A DNA stretch of 58,673 bases, taken from Chitinophagaceae bacterium UBA1946. GTDB taxonomy: Bacteria > Bacteroidota > Bacteroidia > Chitinophagales > Chitinophagaceae. Where the stretch lies: positions 12,051 to 70,723 of the forward strand of contig DDEU01000057.1 in NCBI GenBank assembly GCA_002336815.1, read 5' to 3'. The position numbers and the translations under genes were made by a program. Of this stretch, positions 52,216 through 58,673 are shown in pieces; within the stretch, counting starts at the first letter, position 1, and every line of letters starts with the position of its first letter. The notes beneath the pieces are model-generated. The model searched no databases. It was not told the origin of the DNA and was given only the letters and a program-made list of their open reading frames with translations.

Positions 52216-53238
52216 ATGCTTAACAAAAGAAAAATAACGGTCCTTGTGTTGTTCAGCCTGAGAGTATCGCTGTTTGCAGGAGCACAGGATCTGCATTTTT
52301 CTCAATTCTTTAATTCACCGCTCAGCACGAATCCGGCCAATACCGGTTTTATCCCCGATGCAGATTACAGGATCGGCGCTCATTTCCGCAACCAGTGGGC
52401 TTCTGTGCTGGCATCACCCTACAAAACGCTTAGTTTGTATGGAGATGCACAATTGTTCAGGGACAGGATACAAAATGGATGGCTTGGTATTGGTGGTTTG
52501 GTACTCAGCGACCAGGCCGGCACAGGCGGATTAAGATCTACCAAGATATACGGCTCCATTGCCTATCACCAGATGCTGGGATTAAGCAGTTTGGTGTCTG
52601 CAGGTTTTAATGTAGGCTGGGCCAATAAAAGGATCGACCAGACAAAGCTCACTTTTCCTTCTCAGTTCAACGGCATTTTTTTTGACAATACCATCGACCC
52701 GGGTGTGGTTTTCATTAATAACAATGTAAGTTATTTTGACATGCAGGTTGGGATGAACTATGCTTATTTCCCGGATGACAATACCTATATCAATGCCGGT
52801 TATTCTATTCATCATGTGAACAGGCCGCAGGAAACTTTTTTTTCCGAATCATCCGACAGCAGCAGGATACCGATGCGCCACATTGCTTTTGTAAATGCAC
52901 TGCTTAAAGTGAACGACCGGGTGATCATCAATCCCAATGCGTATTTTACCATGCAGGCCAAGTCAACTGAATTGATGATTGGTATGAATGCGAATTACGA
53001 CCTGGGTGGTGGCGGAGAAAAACAGTTGATCGCAGGCTTGTATTACCGCAGCGGTGATGCCATTGTACCCATGCTGGGTTTTGAGATCAGTAAGATACGT
53101 TTCACCTTCAGCTATGATGTTACCACTTCTGGTTTAAAGAACTTTAATAATTCGCAGGGTGCACAGGAGTTTAACCTGATGAAAAAAGGGTTTTACAGCA
53201 ATTCGGGAGACAGGCAGGTGCTTTGCCCAAGTTTTTAA
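52216..53238 (+). CDS. PorP/SprF-like T9SS outer-membrane protein (340 aa)
   Basis: This is an outer-membrane beta-barrel of the PorP/SprF family, which helps type IX secretion or anchoring of its partner adhesin. A signal peptide (about 1-22, ending AGAQ) is followed by the family core DLHFSQFFNSPLSTNPANTGF and GAHFRNQWASVL, many amphipathic strands, and a late ELMIGMNANYDLGGG. I chose the ATG at 52216 for its signal peptide; a longer frame starts at 52174. It lies 65 bp after the CHU_C adhesin gene and forms the expected adhesin-SprF pair. A strong terminator follows at 53247. Confidence 0.93.
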   Translation: MLNKRKITVLVLFSLRVSLFAGAQDLHFSQFFNSPLSTNPANTGFIPDADYRIGAHFRNQWASVLASPYKTLSLYGDAQLFRDRIQNGWLGIGGLVLSDQAGTGGLRSTKIYGSIAYHQMLGLSSLVSAGFNVGWANKRIDQTKLTFPSQFNGIFFDNTIDPGVVFINNNVSYFDMQVGMNYAYFPDDNTYINAGYSIHHVNRPQETFFSESSDSSRIPMRHIAFVNALLKVNDRVIINPNAYFTMQAKSTELMIGMNANYDLGGGGEKQLIAGLYYRSGDAIVPMLGFEISKIRFTFSYDVTTSGLKNFNNSQGAQEFNLMKKGFYSNSGDRQVLCPSF

Positions 53239-53246
53239 ACACGTTC

Positions 53247-53275
53247 TCCCTGCTTTGGTAAAGCAGGGATTTTTT
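53247..53275 (+). terminator. Terminator after PorP/SprF-like gene
   Basis: TCCCTGCTTT (53247-53256) pairs with AAAGCAGGGA (53260-53269), then six T residues follow. This is a textbook intrinsic terminator and ends the adhesin-PorP/SprF unit. Confidence 0.9.
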
Positions 53276-53451
53276 ATAGATTTTTAATACCTGTTTACTG
53301 CTATATTTTATCAACCGGCCATTTTATACGATTTTTGCAAAAAAAATTATGCACCGGCAGCAAGGCTGCAACAGCACTATGATCACGCTGCTCTGCAGAA
53401 GATTAGCAGCCTGGAGAACCATGTAAAACTTAAGATCTAAAACTTGATACA

Positions 53452-54060
53452 ATGAAACGTTTCTTATTGGCCCTTGTAATGTTGTCAACAGCTTGCGGCG
53501 TTTTTGCACAGGATGAAAAAAATGAAGATGAAGAAAAAAAGACCGGCTTTAAAAAAGACATGTTGTTTACCGGCGGAAGCATTAACCTTGGGTACTTTAA
53601 TGGTGTTACCGTACTCGGGGCATCGCCGCAGTTGGGCTACAGCGTAACAAACTGGCTGGATGCAGGGGTGGTTTTTGGTTACACTTATACCAGCCAGAGC
53701 ATCAGTGTTGGTGAAAAAGAAAGAAGAACGATCATTGGGCCGGGTGCATTTGCAAGATTATTCCCGGTAGATTTTATTTTTGCGTCGATCCAGTATGAAC
53801 ACAATTTTATCAGGTATAAATACATCAACCCTTATAGTCCGGACCAGATATATAAAACAGATGCCAACAGTTTGTTACTGGGTCTTGGCTATACCAGTGG
53901 CCGGGAAGGCAGGAATACTCCCTACTATTATTTCTCTGTGTCCATTGATGTTTTTAACGATCCCAATTCGCCCTACCGCACTTTTGCGAATGAAATTTAT
54001 CCCGTTGTAAACGCAGGATTCAACATTCCATTATTCCAGGGCAGCGGCAGGCGCAGGTAA
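53452..54060 (+). CDS. Outer-membrane beta-barrel protein (202 aa)
   Basis: This is a small porin-like protein. A signal peptide (about 1-19, ending VFAQD) and a Glu/Lys-rich stretch (KNEDEEKKTGFKKD) are followed by about eight amphipathic strands, such as SINLGYFNGVTVLGASPQLGYSVTNW and SVSIDVFNDPNSPYRTF. It has a variable C-terminus, GSGRRR, which is not the usual aromatic ending. It overlaps the convergent LOG-family gene by 30 bp at the 3' ends. Exact function unknown. Confidence 0.82.
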   Translation: MKRFLLALVMLSTACGVFAQDEKNEDEEKKTGFKKDMLFTGGSINLGYFNGVTVLGASPQLGYSVTNWLDAGVVFGYTYTSQSISVGEKERRTIIGPGAFARLFPVDFIFASIQYEHNFIRYKYINPYSPDQIYKTDANSLLLGLGYTSGREGRNTPYYYFSVSIDVFNDPNSPYRTFANEIYPVVNAGFNIPLFQGSGRRR

Positions 54061-54591
54061 TTGTTTAAAAAGTTCCCTTGGGCTGGCAACAACTGTCACC
54101 GCATTTTCAACGGACGTGTATAAAAAACCTTCATTCATCATGTGATGGATGTGTTGCAGCAGGCCGTTGTAAAAGCCGGCGCTATTGAGTATAAAGATGG
54201 GCTTATCATGTATGCTCAACTGGTTCCAGGTTACGATCTCAAACAATTCATCCAGGGTGCCAAAGCCTCCCGGGAGAATGATGGCTGCATCGGCTTTTTC
54301 ATACAGCAGGCGCTTGCGGATATGCATATTTTCTACTACGATCAGTTCGGTAATGGCATCATGCTGGTGTTCCCACTGGTTGAGTATTTCAGGAATGATG
54401 CCGGTAACAGTACCACCTTTTTCCAGTACCCCGTTTGCAACAGATCCCATCATACCCCTGTTGCCACCACCATATATCAACCGGATATTATTTTCTGCCA
54501 GCAGGTTGCCCAACTCTTTTGCATGTACTTCATACAAAGGATTGTTGCCGCTTTTGCTGCCACAAAAAACTACCACTGATTTTGCTTCCAT
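54031..54591 (-). CDS. LOG-family (TIGR00730) Rossmann-fold protein (186 aa)
   Basis: This protein belongs to the LOG/lysine-decarboxylase-like family, phosphoribohydrolases that free cytokinin-type bases from nucleotides. The nucleotide motif is CGSKSGNN (about 10-17) and the family signature PGGFGTLDELFE (about 106-117) is intact, along with YGGGNRGMMG (about 40-49) near the start. In bacteria its role is uncertain, with purine nucleotide catabolism the likely one. It starts at ATG 54591. The gene is convergent with the porin-like gene and shares 30 bp with it at the 3' end, an unusual overlap. Confidence 0.95.
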   Translation of the reverse strand: MEAKSVVVFCGSKSGNNPLYEVHAKELGNLLAENNIRLIYGGGNRGMMGSVANGVLEKGGTVTGIIPEILNQWEHQHDAITELIVVENMHIRKRLLYEKADAAIILPGGFGTLDELFEIVTWNQLSIHDKPIFILNSAGFYNGLLQHIHHMMNEGFLYTSVENAVTVVASPRELFKQLPAPAAALE

Positions 54592-54668
54592 ACATTTTAC
54601 AAATTAATTACCGCAAAGACACAAAGTTTTTGGCTATTTTCAAGTTTAATTTTACATAAACCATCTGC

Positions 54669-56186
54669 ATGTCGCCTGCATTTTTATTTTCATTCGTGAT
54701 TGGGTATTTTGTGTTGTTGCTTGTAGTGGCTTACTTTACCAGTAAAAATTCCAACAACGATTCTTTTTTTATCGGCAACCGCAGCAGCAACTGGATGCTG
54801 GTGGCGTTCGGGATGATCGGTACTTCGCTTAGCGGCGTTACATTTGTGAGTGTACCCGGCACCGTTGGCAGTGCAGGTTTCCAGTATTTCCAGGTGGTGA
54901 TCGGTTATTTCTTAGGTTACCTGGTGGTGGCATTTGTGTTGCTGCCACTGTATTACCGGCTTAACCTCACTTCTATTTACCACTACCTCGAAACCAGGTT
55001 TGGCCCGGTATCTTACAAAACCGGCGCACTGTTCTTCATCGTGTCCAGGGCATTGGGCGCAACCGCAAGAATGTACCTGGTAGTAAATATCCTGCAGATC
55101 TTTATTCTCAATAAAATGGGCGTGCCCTTCTGGGCCACTTCCTTTATTATTTTATTGCTGATTTTGCTGTACACCTTCGAAGGCGGTGTTAAAACCATTG
55201 TGTACACCGATACTTTACAAACAACCTTTATGTTACTGGGCCTGGTGGTTTGCATTATTACCATCATGGGCAAACTCGATCTTAATTTTTCAACTGCTCT
55301 GAGATCACTGGAAGAAAATAAACTTTCCACCATTTTTAATACCGATGTTAAGAGTACCGGCTTTTTTCTCAAACAGATACTGGGCGGTGCATTCATTACC
55401 ATCGCCATGACCGGGCTCGACCAGGAGATGATGCAAAAAAATATCAGTGTACGCACCCTCGGCGATTCACAAAAAAATATTCTCACGCTGAGCACCGTCT
55501 TGCTCTTTGTAAACTTTTTATTCCTGCTGATGGGTGGCCTGCTTTACCTCTATGCTGCACAAACGGGCAATGCAGTTAAAGGCGACGATCTGTTCCCTTC
55601 AGTGGCATTGGGCGGCACTTTATCAACCGTAATTTCTGTGATATTTATCATCGGGTTGATCTCTGCATTATTTCCAAGCGCAGATGGTGCGTTAACAGCA
55701 CTCACTTCATCTTTCTGCATCGATATTTTGGGATTGAAGAAGAAAGACCTGCTTTCGGAAAAGCAAAAGAAAAGTACCCGCCTTACGGTACACATGAGTT
55801 TTGCCGTACTCTTTTTTTTACTGGTAATGCTGTTTAAATGGATCGATGACAAATCGATCATTGATGTGATACTGAAAGTGGCCGGCTATACTTATGGGCC
55901 GTTGCTGGGGCTGTTTGCATTTGGCATACTCACCAAAAGAAAGATCACCGACCGTTATGCACTGTTCGTTTGCCTGTTGTCGCCGATGATCATTTTTGGC
56001 ATCGACCTGCTCAACAATCCCGACTGGTATGTAAAGCACTTTAATTTATCTGCAGAAACCGGGGATAGCCTGAAACGATTGTCCGCCGCTATTTTCAGGG
56101 GATTTAAGATGGGGATAGAGATATTGATCCTGAACGGGCTGGTTACCTTTCTCGGTTTATGGATGATCTCTAAAAAGCAGGATTAA
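54669..56186 (+). CDS. Sodium:solute symporter (505 aa)
   Basis: This is an integral membrane transporter of the sodium:solute symporter (SSS) family, moving an unidentified solute with Na+. About thirteen hydrophobic segments are visible, from residue 5 to 500. Family motifs include FFIGNRSSNWMLVAFGMIGTSLSGVTFVSVPG (about 33-64) and a GLDQEMMQKNIS segment (about 255). It starts with ATG 54669, 77 bp from the divergent LOG gene. A tiny convergent frame shares 4 bp at its stop. Confidence 0.94.
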   Translation: MSPAFLFSFVIGYFVLLLVVAYFTSKNSNNDSFFIGNRSSNWMLVAFGMIGTSLSGVTFVSVPGTVGSAGFQYFQVVIGYFLGYLVVAFVLLPLYYRLNLTSIYHYLETRFGPVSYKTGALFFIVSRALGATARMYLVVNILQIFILNKMGVPFWATSFIILLLILLYTFEGGVKTIVYTDTLQTTFMLLGLVVCIITIMGKLDLNFSTALRSLEENKLSTIFNTDVKSTGFFLKQILGGAFITIAMTGLDQEMMQKNISVRTLGDSQKNILTLSTVLLFVNFLFLLMGGLLYLYAAQTGNAVKGDDLFPSVALGGTLSTVISVIFIIGLISALFPSADGALTALTSSFCIDILGLKKKDLLSEKQKKSTRLTVHMSFAVLFFLLVMLFKWIDDKSIIDVILKVAGYTYGPLLGLFAFGILTKRKITDRYALFVCLLSPMIIFGIDLLNNPDWYVKHFNLSAETGDSLKRLSAAIFRGFKMGIEILILNGLVTFLGLWMISKKQD

Positions 56187-56293
56187 GAACCCTGCCCGAT
56201 CCAGATGATGGACAGCACAGCGATGCCCGCCATGGCGAGCGTAATCATGAAATGTTGAAACCGGTTTGCCGTTGATCTTTCTAAAAATTGCAT
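56183..56293 (-). CDS. Tiny membrane protein (36 aa), tentative
   Basis: A 36-residue frame from ATG 56293 encodes MQFLERSTANRFQHFMITLA followed by a membrane helix (about 16-34) ending IWIGQGS. It would be a single-span protein. It overlaps the stop of the symporter gene by 4 bp on the other strand. Its existence rests on composition alone; a longer frame upstream is less protein-like. No role can be assigned. Confidence 0.4.
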   Translation of the reverse strand: MQFLERSTANRFQHFMITLAMAGIAVLSIIWIGQGS

Positions 56294-56431
56294 GGCATTG
56301 TTTTTAAATGGATGGATGTTTGGATGCCATATAACGCAATTTTGGAAATGATATTTTATGAAGATGGCCGCTGGTGCTGATTTTAGGGCAGTATGGTTGC
56401 ACAACTGGTTGAATCTGAACTGAATTGTTTT

Positions 56432-56462
56432 TTTGCATCCGGCAGGGATGGCATTATTTTTA
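56432..56462 (+). promoter_or_regulatory. Candidate Bacteroidota promoter of O-methyltransferase gene
   Basis: TTTG (56432-56435) is followed by 19 bp and TATTTTTA (56455-56462), close to the consensus TTTG-N19-21-TAnnTTTG. The ATG at 56527 is 64 bp further, leaving a leader of about 58 bases. Confidence 0.5.
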
Positions 56463-56526
56463 CAGCACCCACCTTTTATAGAATTTAGGTAAATAATATT
56501 TATCCGTACCAGGTAAAATCAACAAC

Positions 56527-57165
56527 ATGGAACTTGTAAACCCGCTAAGCGAACAATACTCCAACCTGTTTTCTTCAGATGAAGATGCCCTGCTGCAGGA
56601 AGTAAATGCATACACCATGCAGTACCATCCCCATGCACACATGCTGAGCGGCAAAGTGCAGGGGCAGCTCTTATCCCTCATCAGCAACCTGATGCAGCCA
56701 CAGCGTATACTGGAAGTAGGCACTTTCACCGGGTACAGCGCCCTCTGCCTTGCACAGGGTTTGCAAAAAGATGGTAAGTTATACACCCTGGAACTCAGAC
56801 CCGAAGATGCCGGTAAAGCGCAGGCTTTTTTTGACAGGTCAGTATATAAAGAACAGTTAAATTTATTGACAGGCGATGCCAAAACCATTATTCCCACGTT
56901 GAATGAAACCTGGGACCTTGTATTTATTGACGCAGATAAAACAGGGTATATTGATTATTACGGGTTAATTTTGCCAAATCTCAGGCCAAACGGGCTGATC
57001 ATAGCAGATAACGTTTTATTTCACGGCCAGGTGCTGGAGCCGGAGGTCACCGGCAAAAATGCCAAAGCCATTCATGCTTTTAACGAACTTGTAAAGAACG
57101 ACGACCGGGTGCAGCAGGTATTGCTTACAGTGAGGGATGGGTTAAGTTTTATCAGGAAAAAATGA
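56527..57165 (+). CDS. Class I SAM-dependent O-methyltransferase (212 aa)
   Basis: This enzyme belongs to the cation-dependent catechol/caffeoyl-CoA-type O-methyltransferases. The SAM site reads RILEVGTFTGYSALCLAQGL (about 59-78); a metal-binding acidic group is in LVFIDADKTGYIDYY (about 134-148) and ADNVLFHG (about 160-167), which holds the usual D-N pair. The length is normal. It methylates an unknown hydroxylated substrate. It has its own candidate promoter and is followed, after 51 bp, by the glucosaminidase gene on the same strand, so the two may be cotranscribed. Confidence 0.94.
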   Translation: MELVNPLSEQYSNLFSSDEDALLQEVNAYTMQYHPHAHMLSGKVQGQLLSLISNLMQPQRILEVGTFTGYSALCLAQGLQKDGKLYTLELRPEDAGKAQAFFDRSVYKEQLNLLTGDAKTIIPTLNETWDLVFIDADKTGYIDYYGLILPNLRPNGLIIADNVLFHGQVLEPEVTGKNAKAIHAFNELVKNDDRVQQVLLTVRDGLSFIRKK

Positions 57166-57216
57166 GGGCCGATATAGCTGTTATCTGAATAAGTAAATCT
57201 ATATAACCGAAAGACG

Positions 57217-58410
57217 ATGATGAAAAAACTATTTGTGATAGCTGCGGCATGGATGGTATGCGCCGCCGCCACTGCACAAACATTAACGCCTGAGCAATAC
57301 ATTGAAAAGTACAAGGACCTCGCCGTAAAGGAAATGAAAAGAATGGGCGTACCTGCCGCCATCACCCTGGCACAGGGCCTGCTGGAAACAGAAAGCGGCA
57401 ACAGCGACCTGCTCAAAAAATCAAACAATCATTTTGGTATCAAATGTAAAAGCACCTGGAGCGGCGAAGGGGTGAGCCATGATGATGATGAAAGCGGCGA
57501 ATGCTTCCGCACTTATAAATCTGCAGATGAATCTTACCGCGACCACAGCAATTTTTTAAGGGGCAATCAGCGGTACCTTTTTTTGTTTGATCTTGACCCT
57601 TCCGATTACAAAGGCTGGGCTTATGGATTAAAAAAAGCCGGTTACGCTACCAATCCAAAATATCCTGCTATCCTCATCCGCCACATTGAACAGTACAACC
57701 TGCAGCAATACACGTTGCTCGCCATCAACGATGTACCAAAATACGACAAGAGCAAATTTGAAGATGATAAGGAAGTACCTTTTGTGTACAATGATACAGA
57801 AGAAACGAAGCCAATAGTAAAAACGGTGAGCAATAAAGAGGAACCGGTGATAGAAGGGTATGACAGGATCGGCCATATCAACAATGTGAAATGCGTATTG
57901 GCCACAAGGGGTACCTCTTTACTGGCCATCGCCACCCGGCAGGATATTCCACTTGCTAAACTGCTCCAGTACAATGATCTTACAGAAGATGGTATCTTAT
58001 CAAAAGATCAGCCGGTGTACCTTGAAAAAAAGGGTACGCAATGCGCAACCAATTACTATACTACTCAAAAAGGAGAAACCCTGAGAGATGTGGCACAGCA
58101 GAACGGCATCCAGCTGGAAGCGCTGGCTGAATACAACCACCTCACTAAAAACACTTCGATCAGCGAGGGTACAAAGCTGAGCCTGCAACCACAAAGGCAA
58201 TACACGGCAGTGCAGGACAACAGTAAATCTGTTGTAACTAAAACTTCCACCACCACCGCGGCTCCGGTTAAATATCATTCGGTACAACCAAAAGAAGGAT
58301 TGTACGGCATCGCAAAAAAATACGGCATCACAGTGCAGCAGTTAAAGGAATGGAATAATCTTACATCCGACAGCATCAGCATTGGCCAGCAACTAATTGT
58401 ATCTAAATAA
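57217..58410 (+). CDS. Glucosaminidase/LysM cell-wall hydrolase (397 aa)
   Basis: This is an exported peptidoglycan hydrolase. A signal peptide (about 1-21, ending ATAQ) precedes a glucosaminidase domain (about 25-170) with the family core GVPAAITLAQGLLETESGNSDLL, where the catalytic Glu is the E in LLETESGNS, and NNHFGIKCK. After a linker come LysM modules: a degenerate one at about 215-265, one at about 280-325 (YYTTQKGETLRDVAQQNGIQ) and a clear one at about 350-396 (YHSVQPKEGLYGIAKKYGIT). It may cleave cell-wall glycan during growth or separation. It starts at ATG 57217. Confidence 0.94.
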   Translation: MMKKLFVIAAAWMVCAAATAQTLTPEQYIEKYKDLAVKEMKRMGVPAAITLAQGLLETESGNSDLLKKSNNHFGIKCKSTWSGEGVSHDDDESGECFRTYKSADESYRDHSNFLRGNQRYLFLFDLDPSDYKGWAYGLKKAGYATNPKYPAILIRHIEQYNLQQYTLLAINDVPKYDKSKFEDDKEVPFVYNDTEETKPIVKTVSNKEEPVIEGYDRIGHINNVKCVLATRGTSLLAIATRQDIPLAKLLQYNDLTEDGILSKDQPVYLEKKGTQCATNYYTTQKGETLRDVAQQNGIQLEALAEYNHLTKNTSISEGTKLSLQPQRQYTAVQDNSKSVVTKTSTTTAAPVKYHSVQPKEGLYGIAKKYGITVQQLKEWNNLTSDSISIGQQLIVSK

Positions 58411-58436
58411 TATCATCATAACCCCAAGCCCCTCAC

Positions 58437-58673
58437 ATGTCAGTCATCCAGGTAATTGATAAAAAATTCAAGCCTTATATCACCGCTGCGGAAATCGATA
58501 TCCGCATCAAGGATATGGCAGAAAAGATCAATGAAGATTACAAAGGGAAGAAGCCCATCTTCATCGCCATCCTCAATGGCTCCTTTATGTTCGCTTCCGA
58601 TCTGTTCAAGTCCATCAGCATTGAAGCCGAAATATGTTTTATCAAGCTGGCTTCTTACAAAGGCACCAAATCA
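58437..58673 (+). CDS. hpt: Hypoxanthine phosphoribosyltransferase, 5' part (79 aa seen)
   Basis: The start of a purine-salvage enzyme that makes IMP or GMP from the base and PRPP. The ATG at 58437 gives MSVIQVIDKKFKPYIT and then RIKDMAEKINEDYKGKKPIFIAILNGSFMFASDLFKSI, a typical type-I phosphoribosyltransferase N-terminus with the conserved LNGSFMF stretch, and a partial LASYKGTKS loop. The window ends at codon 79 of about 180, so the PRPP motif is not seen. It lies 26 bp after the glucosaminidase gene, on the same strand. Confidence 0.88.
   Translation, partial: MSVIQVIDKKFKPYITAAEIDIRIKDMAEKINEDYKGKKPIFIAILNGSFMFASDLFKSISIEAEICFIKLASYKGTKS

Overview
The window looks like chromosomal DNA of a Bacteroidota bacterium, most likely close to Chitinophagaceae. 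Several genes point that way: a type IX secretion (T9SS) C-terminal sorting domain, a gliding-motility-type (CHU_C) C-terminus next to a PorP/SprF-like protein, a propeller/Y_Y_Y sensor kinase, a two-domain TonB receptor, TPR-containing NarX-type kinases, weak or absent Shine-Dalgarno sequences, and -7 elements of the TAnnTTTG type. No rRNA, tRNA, CRISPR array or complete insertion sequence was recognised.

Layout. 1-4 kb is sparse: a few hypothetical genes, a small XRE regulator with a candidate operator, and a stretch of palindromes. 4-9.6 kb is one giant ten-PAS sensor kinase. 9.7-15 kb is a metal-transport set: a TonB-dependent receptor, a UreH/NiCoT-like membrane protein and a P1B-4-type ATPase. 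15-22 kb is a stress group: DUF892 ferritin-like protein, DNA ligase D followed by a KTSC protein, a PA2169-type four-helix protein, a DUF3606 protein and hypothetical genes. 22.2-23.4 kb is a DEAD-box helicase. 45-48.4 kb holds housekeeping fmt and recG. 48.5-58.7 kb holds a large SBBP/PKD/CHU_C surface protein with its PorP/SprF-like partner, a porin-like protein, a LOG-family protein, a sodium:solute symporter, an O-methyltransferase, a glucosaminidase/LysM protein and the 5' part of a hypoxanthine phosphoribosyltransferase gene.

The most striking part is 23.5-45 kb. Two paralogous two-component modules (signal peptide-TPR-TM-HisKA_3 kinase plus NarL/LuxR-type regulator) bracket a block of exported proteins of mostly unknown function, and a third, propeller-type kinase sits convergent to the first regulator. 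Upstream of both TPR kinases and of six exported-protein genes or operons is an 18-bp imperfect palindrome (consensus ATCCTGTTTTTCAGGGAT). In seven of the eight promoters exactly 22 bp separate it from a -7-like octamer (YAnnTTTR or a close variant); in the eighth the gap is 23 bp. No good -33 element is visible. This reads as a self-contained, autoregulated surface-protein regulon in which a regulator bound to the palindrome replaces the -33 contact. I know of no description of it, but I could not search.

Functions named below come from motifs readable in the translations and from family knowledge; no database search was run.
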